A program made the position numbers and the translations under genes. A stretch of DNA of 64,000 nucleotides from Garcia nutans (taxonomy: Eukaryota > Streptophyta > Magnoliopsida > Malpighiales > Euphorbiaceae). The notes beneath the pieces were generated by a model that was given only the letters and a program-made list of their open reading frames with translations, was not told the origin of the DNA and searched no databases. The stretch spans positions 10,436,501 to 10,500,500 of the forward strand of contig CANTUV010000062.1 in NCBI GenBank assembly GCA_947685225.1, in the 5' to 3' direction. Positions within the stretch are counted from its first letter, which is position 1. Each line of letters opens with the position of its first letter. Positions 11,930 to 22,528 of the stretch are shown here, in pieces.

Positions 11930-12970
11930 AATTATTATTATTATTATTTGGAAAAGATATATTTTATTAAAACTCAGGAAAACAAGCAAAACATGCTTAT
12001 GCCACGGATTAAACTACACCCTAGTCGATAGGCTATATCCCATAAACCCACAACTAAAGATCCGAAGCTAAAGTATCCTCAACAAAAACATCAAATAAAA
12101 ATGATGGAGCTTGATTCCAACAATAGAGACTAAAAAAACTAATAACAGTTCTTGCAAGCGAGCTGCCCTTTTAGCCTATCTCTTAACCCAATAAAGATTA
12201 CAACCTGCTAAACGAGACCAGAGATTGTGACAATCTTTAACAATTAAACCAACCTCAGAAAAATTATCATCCAAAGACATAAAAGCATCACAAACCAACT
12301 TGCTCTCAACTTCAAAATCTACATTTACCCAATAATTATCTATTGCCCAAACTAAGCTTTCCCTAAAAGCCAAGGCTTATTCCCATATATAACCTTTTGC
12401 CACAACAGATCCAAGCATATCCCTTGGATACAGATTAGCCAGCCTGTTTTCGTTGCTTCTCGACGGAACTCTAATATCAGCAAAACTCTGATCGACCACC
12501 CCGCCGCCACTATTAAGCACAATACCACACTAAATATCACTATGATCCAACCTACTATAAACCCTATAATAAATTAGGAGTTTTTCATACTGAAAATGCA
12601 CTACAAATAGTTGGTTAGTCTTCTTCTTCATCCGTTTCCCCTTTCAATGGCTTTGTAACATCAACCAGAACCCTCACTCTCATAACTGATTGAAGAAAAC
12701 CACCACTGCCATTATTCGCTCCATACTCCAAAACCTTTCTGGTGAAATTTTCCGAAAGGATAACATTAGCTTCTATAAAATAACCAATAGGTAAGTCAAG
12801 GACTTGAACCTAAATGAGAGAATTAGAGCTTTGAAGGCACTTCCCCTTCTGAAACTTAGATAAAACTAAAAAGCTATTATTGAAATACCATAGACTTCCA
12901 TTCAAAATTCTCTCATAATAAAAAAAATTAAAAAATTGAATTTTATAGGCTCCATCTCCTTAATACATAT
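11930..12970 (-). pseudogene. LINE (L1-type) remnant: ORF1-like part joined to RNase H-like end
   Basis: Read on the minus strand in several broken frames. 12960-12560 resembles plant LINE ORF1 (DUF4283 plus CCHC): pieces such as WYFNNSFLVLSKFQKGK, LPIGYF, MRVRVLVDVTKPLK and a final PNLLYR..SRLDHSD where the zinc knuckle 'CGRLGHS' is expected. 12373-12176 resembles the C-terminal RNase H-like domain of such elements (FRESLVWAI, DFEVESKLVCDAF, LYWVKR). Beyond it a PSFLFDVFVEDTLASDL-like end is readable. The minus-strand 3' end runs into AATAAT repeats (11930-11952 on plus), like a LINE tail. The whole endonuclease and RT are absent between the parts. Based on remembered family consensus only. 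Confidence 0.55.
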
Positions 12971-12996
12971 CCCCCTTCCAATCTATCAAATGTTGC

Positions 12997-13044
12997 ACTA
13001 AATCTAGCCTAATTGCAAGTACTAAATCTAGCCTAATTGCAAGT
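12997..13044. repeat. Exact 24-bp tandem duplication
   Basis: The 24-bp unit starting ACTAAATCTAGCCTAATTGC occurs at 12997-13020 and again, identically, at 13021-13044. Confidence 0.9.
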
Positions 13045-13342
13045 ACACAATATCATAAATAAGTAGTATCAGTGTGAGTAGAGTATCATTCCTACAAAGA
13101 AGGTGAACCTTAAGTACCAAACAACTAAATTATTTATTATTTGAAAATTTGATTTTTCAAGTTAAGCAAATTAATTTAATTAAACTAAAATATGTTTATT
13201 TAATTTTAACTCTTATAATTGAGTACTTAGGGCTAAACTTCTTCAATTGGTTATCTATGAAATTTCTAGGATTTTATTCCAATTTTTATTTCCTTTTTAT
13301 TATTGGTTGAATTTTTATAATTTAAGTTCTAGTCTCTCTTCA

Positions 13343-13768
13343 TAGGGGTATTCATGAAACCCGGTAACCTAGTAATCCAACCCAACTTGACCCGTCTGAG
13401 TTAAAAGATGCTCAGGTTGGGCTGCAAGCCCAAAGAAAATTTCTTTGGGCTAAACTGGACCGGCCCGAATTATATAATATATATAAATATATTATTATAT
13501 ACTATATATTTTTTATTTTTATATATAATAATATATATAAAGTTGTTGTTATATATATATATATATATATGGTAGCAACTTTTTGTTTATATACATATTA
13601 TTATAATAAAATTAAAAAAATAGGCTCGTTAGACCTTATCAGCCTGAGCCAACTTGGCCCATTCTGGTTAGGGTCAACTGCGGGCATAATTTTAAGGCTC
13701 GAATCATTCTTGGACTGAGCTATGGGCTACGGATAAATCCGGCTCAGCTTGGCCTAAGAACACCTCTA
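13343..13768. mobile_element. hAT-type MITE (426 bp)
   Basis: Terminal inverted repeats TAGGGGTATTC (left) and TAGAGGTGTTC (right end read on minus), flanked by 8-bp direct repeats TCTCTTCA (13335-13342) and TCTCTTAA (13769-13776), 7 of 8 matching. Eight-bp duplications and TAGGG-type ends are typical of the hAT superfamily. The arms are GC-richer (AACCCAACTTGACCCG, GCCTGAGCCAACTTGGCCC). The centre (13470-13600) is an AT dinucleotide-rich core. There is no coding capacity, so it would need a transposase in trans. Confidence 0.75.
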
Positions 13769-15465
13769 TCTCTTAAGATCGAAAACTAATATTGAAATTA
13801 ATTCATATATCTACTTCGTTATTATAAGAATTAATTTAATTCATTGAAATTTGTGAGAATCTTTTAAATAACCTCCAAAGTGTTTTTCTTATCTCTAGCA
13901 AAAACTACTTGAGATTGTTATCTCCTTGGACTGATATTTATGCTTTCGCTCTTATTCATCACACAACATCTTAAATTAAATAATTATTGACCAGATAATT
14001 ATTAGCATTAAGTACTGAAGATAACAAAATAATTAAAGAAAGATAATATTGAATTAAATAATCATTAAGTCCTTAATAGATGAATTAAAGAAGAGTTTAA
14101 CCCTAATTTAAGGTTTAGTTGCACATAATTGAGAAATACCTACAAAAGAATGAAAGAAAACTAATGAAGACATTGAAATTAAAAAGAAAGATAAATTCAA
14201 AGTCAAAACTTCTTTGGATTGAATGAAACTCTTGAATTTGATCTCCTCCTAAGCTAAGCCTCCTTCTTTCTCTATAAAGAAATCTTGAAAGCTTAAAGAA
14301 AATTGGATAGATATTGGATGGTCAGTAATAGAAGGAGGCTTTTCTTTATATAGAGGTTTTGAGTCTTCTAATTTGATTAGGAAATGATCTAGCACATATC
14401 TGGAGGCTTCTTGCTTTAATAGAAATTCAAATTGTATAAGAATTTGCTTAAAAATTGAACTTGCAGCCACCATATAAACTCCATGTTCATGGCCTTTAGA
14501 TCTAGTATGCATGCTTAGGAATTTTATTTATTTCTAGTAAAGAACTTAGAAATAAATTCTAGAAATCTTTCCTTTACATGTACTTGAATTAGCTCTAGTA
14601 ATGAACCAGAAGTAATACTAGGCTTCACTAAGCTCTGCTATCAGTAATTATTTCTAGTAAAGAACTTAGAAATAATCCTCTAGGAAGTCAAACCCCACTG
14701 GGGAAGGAACTTAAATTTTTCTGAAGTTGCCCCCAAATTATTCTCAATAATGAATTAGAAAATCTCTCCTTTTTTTAGGACACTACGATTAGGATATCTA
14801 TCGCCGAGAGTCCCATGAGCACTATTCCGGCTCACATCTTTGATGTCGGGCATCCGGTGGGGGATCTTATCAGACCTGCTTTCCTCCACCGTTTGAGGAC
14901 CGTAGATGTGGGCAGAGATATCCACAGGGAGCTGATCTGCGCACTGGCCGAGCGATGGTGGCCCACTACTGATACCTTCCATTTTGCTTGGGGGGAGATG
15001 ACGATGACGCCTACCGACTTTTTCGTCATTTTCGGGATTCCTTTGCTGACTGGCGGCAGGACATTCCTTCAGCCGACATGGTTACTTTGATCGGGGTCTA
15101 CTATCCTCGACATCACGCGCCTCACTGCATTTAGCGGAAGTGGCTTGTAGAGCAGGCGCCAGGCATCTATGCTCGCTACGAGGTAAGTGATCTTACTGCT
15201 GCCCAGGTGGCCAGGTTTACCCTGATTCTCCTGTTTGCTAGCTCCTTCTTAGCAAACAGGAAGGACGCAATGAGTCTCAATGTGCTGAAGAGCCTACTCG
15301 ACCTGACACGACTTCAGACATACGATTGGGCTAGCATGATGCTGTGTAGATTGTACGACGACATGTCAGATCCCTGCTATACCCGCATTGCTCCATGCGG
15401 CCTGTACTACTTCTGGGAGGTAATGTAAAAAACATTTCCTTTATCTTATATATGTTGACATACAC

Positions 15466-18018
15466 TGTAATATCCCAAAGTATACCCTAAAAGTTTTGGA
15501 ATATTTATTGTTGTATTTGGATTAAGTGTATATGTTTTAGTGGAAAGAGAAAAAAAGTTAAGAGAGAGTGTATATGTTGTATATATAGTGATATATACAA
15601 CATATACAAGTCAAAGTGTGGAAGTCAAAAGAAGAGTAATTAATGATTTTAAGTTAATTAAATTAACTAATTGGAAATTGAGTTAGTGGAAGTGGAAGAA
15701 GATATTTGAGTATTTTATTGTTTATTGCTTGGTGGAGAGGATTTTGAGGAAGTGAGTGGTTGGGAGAGTTTGACTTTGTTTTCTTCTTTCTTTCTTTCTT
15801 CTTCGTGTATCTTCATCTCCTCCTTTTCTTTTCTTTTCTTTTCTTTTGGCCGGTCTTCCAAAGCAAGAGAGCAAGAGAGAGATTTGATCTTACAAGCTCA
15901 AGATTGAAGGAAGTTTTCAAGTGATCAAGTTGGAAATTTAAGAGTTTCTTCATCTTTGGTAAGTTTTCAACTTGATTCTTTGATTTTCTTTGAGTTTGTG
16001 AGTTGAGATTGTGGTTGATATGTGTTTGTTTGATTGAGGTGTGTTTAAGAGTGTTTGGTTCAATTGATTTTGGATTTTGGGGTTGGATTGAAGGAAAGAG
16101 TAAGTTTGTTGGAAGAGAAAGTGTTGTGGTTGTGTTTTGGGTTTGTGGTTATGATTATGATTTGTGTTTGATGTATGTTTTGAGTTGTTTTGGTGTTTTT
16201 GCAAGTTTGTTATGGTTTATGGGTTTATTTAGTTAAGTTTGTTTGAAGTGGAAAATGGTGGAAGTAAGAGGTTTGTTGGATGTGTTGTTATTGTTGTCGG
16301 AATCTGGATTTTTGGCCTGACACACCTAGGAGCACGGCCAGGTTGTTAGGCGTGTCGTTGGTTCTGTTTCCTAGATGGGTGACACGAGCAGTGACACGCC
16401 CTTGTCACTGAGCGTGTCACAGCTTCTGTGTTGGAGTAGTATTGACACGTCCAGTGACACGCCCATGTCACTGAGCGTGTCATAGCTACTGTGTTGAGGG
16501 AGAATTGACACGGCCATGAGCATGTCCGTGTTGTTAGACGTGTCAATGTTTCTGTGAGACAAAATGTATTACACGTTCAGTGACACGCCCGTGGTTCTAA
16601 GCGTGTCAAAGCTTCTGTGTTGTGCAGTTAGGGCACGGTCAGGGACACGCCCGTGTTGTTGAGTGTGTCATGTTTAGAGTTTGCCCTAGTTGGTTCTTAG
16701 TCTTATTATTTTATATGTATCTCTAAGTGAGTGTGTATGATTACCTTTGGTTTAGATTTTGAAGAGAGTTGAGTTGCCACAATCCAAGTGTTGGAGAATT
16801 CTTGGAAGAGAAGTTTGGTGTGGAGTGAGTTGCTCTTGAGGTAAGTACAAACTTGCATGATTGCATACATTCATACGATTTTGAGATTCAATACATTTGA
16901 TTGTGAATGTGTTAAGTAATTTATTACATTGTTAATACATTTGATTTATGCTATGAATTGCTTCAATGTGAATTGGGATATGATGAAATGTGAAGCCATT
17001 GTTGTTGGCTATGATAGTGCAAATGAAATAATTGGGGCATGGTTGCCTATTTGATTATGGAATATGAAATATGAAATGAATTGAGAAAGAGAATGATAAA
17101 GAGAAAAATGAAATAATTGTGTGATTAATATGTTATTCAATTTTCAGAGTTCTGGGTTTGGCGGCATGCCTATGAATTGCTGGATAGGTGAAAAGACCGG
17201 GTCGTAAGCCGAGTCCAGCTGAAAAATGTGAAATGTGATGTTTTTGGGGTGAAAAGACTGGGTCGTAAGCCTCAAAAACAAATTCTTAAAACTAGATTGA
17301 GTGAAAAGACTGTGTCGTAAGCTCAAATCTAGTTGATTATCCATGGATAAATGTGTTGATAATTGTCATTATGGACCAAAGCAATAACTCTGAACTTTGA
17401 ATAACATATTAGTGTATTTTGGGCCCATGCTTGTCATTGCTTTAATATGAAACTATGAAGATACAACATGATGTGTAATATGTTTATGGATGTGGAAATT
17501 GTGAGTATTACTTCATGAATGTTTTGGTAAGTTATTGAATAATGTAAGGTTTTGAAATATAATATTCTTTTGAATTGTTTATGAAACTTGATTGTGTGAC
17601 ATTGGCATTGCATTGAAGCATAATATGATTGTGGTTTGTACCACTAAGCCGTTGGCTTAGCGCGATTGTGGTTCATCGCGCAGGTGACAGGGTCAAACCG
17701 GAGAGTTCCTTTAGGCCAAGTAGAGTTTAGATTCTGAAGTGTGGATAGTGAGCTTAAAGATCAAAGACTAACTGCCAAATATGTATAAACTTTATGTTTT
17801 GTAAAATTTGTTTTTGATGTATTTGTATTTGTAAATATAACTATATTTTCCGCTGCGTATTAAATGAATGTTTTATTTATTGTGTTTAAGTTTATGTATA
17901 TTTTGTAAAAAGATGTGAGTCGTTTGTTTAGTAAACTGTGGCATTTCTATATTCAGTATACATATATTATGATCGTATTAGCATGTTGTGTACGTATACG
18001 GGGTATAGGGGTGTTACA
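15466..18018 (+). repeat. Chromovirus 5' LTR
   Basis: 2553 bp, TGTAATATCCC...GGTGTTACA. It contains a pyrimidine-rich tract at 15780-15848, an array of GC-rich inverted repeats at 16311-16665 and three units of a repeat around 'GTGAAAAGACNGGGTCGTAAGC' (17190-17325). Confidence 0.96.
16311..16665. repeat. Palindromic GACACG/CGTGTC array in the 5' LTR
   Basis: Repeats of GTGACACGCCCNTGTCAC and GAGCGTGTCA, spaced by linkers such as AGCTTCTGTGTT, each capable of a short hairpin. The 3' LTR copy (23384-23600) has lost about 140 bp of the array. Confidence 0.85.
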
Positions 18019-18025
18019 ATTATTT

Positions 18026-18038
18026 TGGTATCAGAGCC
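18026..18038 (+). other. Chromovirus primer-binding site (initiator Met tRNA)
   Basis: TGGTATCAGAGCC, an exact match to the expected initiator-Met tRNA complement, seven bases after the LTR end. Confidence 0.93.
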
Positions 18039-18187
18039 TAGGTTTGAGATTCTCAACCTAGGTCCATTGTAAGAAAAATAATATTTTGATTTTAAAAGTT
18101 GGTTTTGAATAAGATACATGTTTTAGTATTGGCAGTCTCTGATCTTTAATGAGGTATATTCTGCTGTGTTTGCAGATATAAGTAGTG

Positions 18188-19420
18188 ATGGAGTCTCAGT
18201 CACGTCAGTCTGTAGAAGGTAGTGCTGAGGTGTAGCTCCTGAAGAGAGTAAAGATGGAGCTAGGGCTGATAGAATTAGTGAGGCCCCTGTTCCTGTGCCA
18301 GGGAGATCAGCTGCTGATGAGGTTCCGCCGGGTTGGTTACGGCATATGGTAGAATTGTTAAGGAGAGCTCCCATATAGCAGCCACCACCGCCACCACAGC
18401 CTCAAGTGCCGGTGAGGCATTATGATAAATTGAGGAAGTATGGAGCTGAGGATTTTTTGGGTACTACAGATCCTGCAGTAGCTGAGCAGTGGTTGGATAA
18501 AGTGCAGAGGATATTTATCCAGTTGCAAGCTACTCCTGATGAGAAATTTGATTATGTTAGATCCCTTCTTCAGAAAGATGGTTATGATTGGTGGAAGATG
18601 GTTCCTCATGCCATGGATGATCCACCTACTTTGGGTTATAGTGATTTTCTGAGGGAGTTTGAGCAGAAATATACTCCGAGGGAGCATAAAGATGTTAAGA
18701 AGATGGAATTTTTGAATCTGAGACAAGATAATCGTACAGTGACAGAGTATGAGATAGAGTTTATCCGGTTGAGTCACTATGCCGGTGGGATTATTTTCGA
18801 TGAGATTGATCAGTGCAGGAGGTTTGAGGAGGGATTGAGGCCCTCTATTATGTGCATTGTTGCTGGTTCTCGATACCAGGATTTTTCTCAATTGGTTGCA
18901 GCAGCCAGAAGTGTTGAGAGAGCACAGAGCATTGCAGCAGCTGCTACCGAGGAAGAGACCAGAGTTAGGAGACCCCAGTTTGAGGCAGGGTCTTCATCTA
19001 TGAAGAGAGGTAGAGGAAGTTTTATTTCCAAGAGTCAGTAGAAGCCAGAGGCAGTTTGGTAGGTCAGTTCAATATCAGAGGCAGAGACCGAGACCTACAG
19101 TTTCTGTAGTAAGTGCTCCGACTCCTGTGGTTCAGAGATCTACTCCACCTACATGTGTCCATTGTGGTAGGATACATGGGGGTGTTTGTTGAAAGATTGG
19201 TGGATCAGCTGTGTGTTTCAAATGTGGATCACCTGATCATTTCATTAGGGAGTGTCCTGAGATGCAGGAGCATAGGCAGGCAGATTCTGCAGTTTCTCGA
19301 CCTAGTGTGAGAGGTGGTTGAGGGGGCAGAGGTTTCAATAGAGGTGGTCAACCTGGGATCAGTCAGAGAGGAGGCTCTACATCCGGAGGCAGTAGGCCAG
19401 ATGAGGCTAGGTCTTCTCAG
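18188..19420 (+). pseudogene. Chromovirus gag, broken
   Basis: ATG 18188 opens a short peptide that stops at TAG 18233-18235. The capsid-like part is read in another frame (18241-19041) and contains FLGTTDPAVAEQWLDKVQ and FLREFEQKYTP, the retrotransposon Gag core, with a further TAG at 18376-18378. A frameshift near 19030 moves to the frame carrying two zinc fingers: a CVHCGRIHGGVC-type finger followed by CFKCGSPDHFIREC (C-x2-C-x4-H-x4-C, from 19214). Stops at 19190-19192 (TGA) and 19319-19321 (TGA) interrupt this part. The double finger is typical of the Tekay/Del lineage. Confidence 0.9.
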
Positions 19421-19423
19421 CGA

Positions 19424-22400
19424 GTGTATGTGATGCAGAGGCAACCGGATGCTTCAGCAGTCATTGCGGGTACATTTTCTTTATTTGACATTTCAGTTCT
19501 TGCTTTGTGGAATCCAGGATCTACTCATTCATACATAAGTGCATCTATCTTGCCTGTGTCTGAATTGCATTCAGAGTCCCTAGGATTTGATGTCTTGGTG
19601 ACAAATCCTTTAGGGCATAGTGTGGTAGTTAGCAAGGTGCATCGGAATAATGCAGTTGTGGTGCAAGGTGAGGAATTTTTGGGTGATTTGATTGAAATGC
19701 CTTTTAAGGAGTATGATTTGATTTTAGGCATGGATTGGTTGTCTAAGCATGGAGCTGTGGTAGACTGTCAAAAGAAGAGTGTTACTTTGAGAACCGGTGA
19801 TGGTAGAAGTGTGATAGTGTCTAGTGAGTAGAGACAATTTGCATCCTTGTTTTTGTCAGCTGTTGTAGCTAGAAAGTTGATTAGAAAAGGGTGTGAAGCT
19901 TATCTTGCTCATGTTGTGGATACCAGAGTAGTGGGTTCTCAACTTGATAGTATACCCACAGTTGCGGAATTTCCAGATGTGTTTCCTAAGGAGTTGCCAG
20001 GGTTACCCCCTGAGAGAGAGGTTGAGTTTGGTATCGATTTGTTGCCTGGTACCACTCCCATCTCTATTACTCCTTATCGAATGCACCTGCAGCTTTCATG
20101 GATTTGATGAATAGAGTGTTTAGGCTCTATCTGGATCAGTTTGTAGTGGTCTTCATTGATGATATTTTGGTGTATTCGCGTAATGAGGAGGAGCATGACA
20201 AGCATCTGCGAATTGTATTGCAGACCTTGAGAGAGAAATAATTATATGCTAAGCTGTTGAAATGTGAGTTTTGGCTTGATCAAGTGACTTTTCTGGGTCA
20301 TATAGTTTCAGCAGATGGTATAAGAGTTGATCCAAGTAAAGTTGAGGCTATTTTGAATTGGAATCCACCGAAGTCTGTAACTGAAGTTAGAAGTATTCTG
20401 GGTTTGGCAGGCTATTATCGATGCTTTGTGAAATGTTTTTCTTTGATAGCTACTCCACTCACCAGATTACTTCGAAAAGGAGTTAGATTTGTGTGGACAG
20501 ATCAGTGTCAAGCTAGCTTTGAGCAATTGAAAGAGATGTTGACTCAAGCACCTATTCTTACTTTGCCTGTGGAAGATAAACCATATGTGATTTACAGTGA
20601 TGCTTCACATAATGGTTTAGGTTGTGTTTTGATGCAAGAGGGTAAAGTTATAGCATATGCTTCTCGGCAGTTGAAGTCACATGAGCTTAATTATCCGACG
20701 CATGATTTGGAGTTAGTAGCCATAGTTTTTGCTTTGAAGATTTGGCGACATTACTTGTATGGGGAGAAGTGTTTTATTTATACGGATCATAAGAGTTTGA
20801 AATATTTGGGTGTTCAAAGAGAGCTTAATCTTCGGCAAAGGCGATGGTTGGAGTTGATTAAAGACTATGATTGTTTGATTGACTACCATCCTGGTAAGGC
20901 GAATGTTGTTGCGGATGCTTTGAGTCGGAAGTCTTTGGCTAGCTTGACTGCTTATTCGCTCTCGTTGCTTGTTGAGTTGAGAGCGTTGCATGCCAGTTTT
21001 GAATCATGTGATGATGGTGCATTGTTGGCTCAGTTGCAGTTGAGACCGGTGTTGTTGGATCAGATTAAAGAGGCTCAATTGATTGATGAGAAAATTCAGA
21101 AGATTGTTTCAGATTGCCAAAATGGAGAGAGCCGAGATTTCCATGTGAAAAGTGATGGTAGCCTTTGGTTCAAGAATATATTATGTGTTCCTGATGATGC
21201 AAGTTTGAGAAGAACTATTTTAGAGGAAGCACATCAATCGATTTTTGCTATGCACCCTGGGAGTACAAAGATGTATTATGATTTGAAGCAGCATTATTGG
21301 TGGTCAGGTATGAAAAGAGACATAGCGGAGTTTGTATCCAAGTGTCTCACTTGTCAGAGGGTGAAAGCTGAGCATCAAGTTCCAACTGGGTTGCTTCAAC
21401 CTTTATCAGTGCCTGAATGGAAATGGGAACATGTGACAATGGATTTTGTGTCTGGTTTGCCATTGACTCAGAAGAAGCATGATGCCATCTGGGTGATTGT
21501 TGATTGGTTGTCAAAGACAGTTCATTTCCTTCCAGTTCGGATGGATTATTCTCTTGAGAAGTTGGCTGAGCTGTATATCAGTGAGATAGTGAAGTTGCAT
21601 AGAGTTCAAATTTCTTTGGTGTCTGATCGAGATCCCCGGTTTACTTCAAGGTTTTGGAAGAGTTTACATAGTGCTTTGGGTTCTCGATTGCACTTTAGCA
21701 CTGCTTTTCATCTGCAGACAGATGGGCAGTCAGAGAGAGTGATACAGATTATTGAGGATATGTTAAGAAGCTGTGTTATTGATTTCTCTGGAAGTTGGGA
21801 CAGATTTTTGCCACTTGTGGAATTTGCTTACAACAACAGTCATCAATCCAGTATTGGAATGGCACCATATGAGGCATTGTATGGAAGAAGATGTAGGACG
21901 CCTCTGTGTTAGAATGAAGTTGGAGAAGGCAAATTGGTTGGTCCTGATTTGATTAAAGAAACAGAAGAGAAAGTGAAGATAATTTGGGATCGATTAAAAG
22001 CAGCTTCAGATCGGTAGAAATCTTATTCAGATTTGAAGAGAAGAGACATAGAGTTTGATATTAGAGATAAAGTATTTTTGAAAGTGTCTCCTTGGAAAAA
22101 GATTTTAAGATTTGGTCGAAAAGGGAAGCTGAGTCCTCGTTTTATTGGACTGTATGAGATATTAGAAAGAGTTGGGCCAGTTGCTTATCATCTTGCTCTG
22201 CCACCTGAGTTATATAGAATCCATAATGTCTTCCATGTTTCTATGCTATGGAGGTACAGATCAGATCCATCTCATGTTCTGTCAGTTGAATCTATTGAGG
22301 TGAATCCGGATCTGACTTTTGAAGAAGAACCAATTGCTATTTTAGCATATGGAATGAAGGAGTTGAGACATAAGAAAGTGCCAATTGTGAAGGTTCTTTG

Positions 22401-22458
22401 GAAGAATCATGGTAGAGAAGAATCAACTTGGGAGAATGAGCAAGCGATGCGAGATTAG
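19424..22458 (+). pseudogene. Chromovirus pol (protease, truncated RT, RNase H, integrase, chromodomain-like), broken
   Basis: The protease motif reads NPGSTHS instead of DSGSTHS, so the catalytic Asp is lost. GMDWLSKHG follows, then TAG at 19829-19831. The RT starts (FPDVFPKELPGLPP) but jumps at about 20085-20095 from the N-terminal block to just before the catalytic segment, removing most of the fingers and palm; FIDDILVYS is kept. TAA interrupts at 20239-20241. From 20257 an uninterrupted frame covers the RT end, RNase H (IYSDASHNGLG, YTDHKSLKY), integrase zinc finger, DDE core (TMDFVSG, VSDRDPRF, QTDGQSER) and ends at TAG 21910-21912. Another TAG lies at 22016-22018. The C-terminus (IPI-like EEPIAIL..., VKVLWKNHGREESTWE) is a chromodomain-like tail. 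Confidence 0.93.
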
Positions 22459-22528
22459 TATCCTCAACTGTTTCAGACTTGAGATCAAGTAATTTCGAAG
22501 ACGAAATTTCTTTTTAGAGAGGGAGAAT

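Larger units (their letters stand above)
12994..14740 (-). repeat. Possible decayed LTR, minus orientation
   Basis: Inference. The segment just before the PMD gene has a minus-strand TATA box (CTATATAAAG, 14343-14352). It ends next to TTTGGGGGCAAC (minus, ~14731-14742), which resembles the polypurine tract plus LTR start of Tat elements. Its other end has the TGCACTAAATC / GCAAGTACAC motif seen at plant LTR ends. No partner LTR is found in the window. A minus-strand ORF of 87 codons (14249-14512) has no recognisable domain and is not called as a gene. Confidence 0.3.

Noticed and set aside
13081..13342. Possible tRNA or small RNA gene upstream of the MITE
   Set aside because: No cloverleaf or conserved box A/B pair could be built; AT-rich sequence only.
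15950..16236. Antisense His/Asn/Gln-rich ORF, also at 23018-23272
   Set aside because: Lies in both LTRs of the chromovirus over a GT-rich tract; a by-product of composition.
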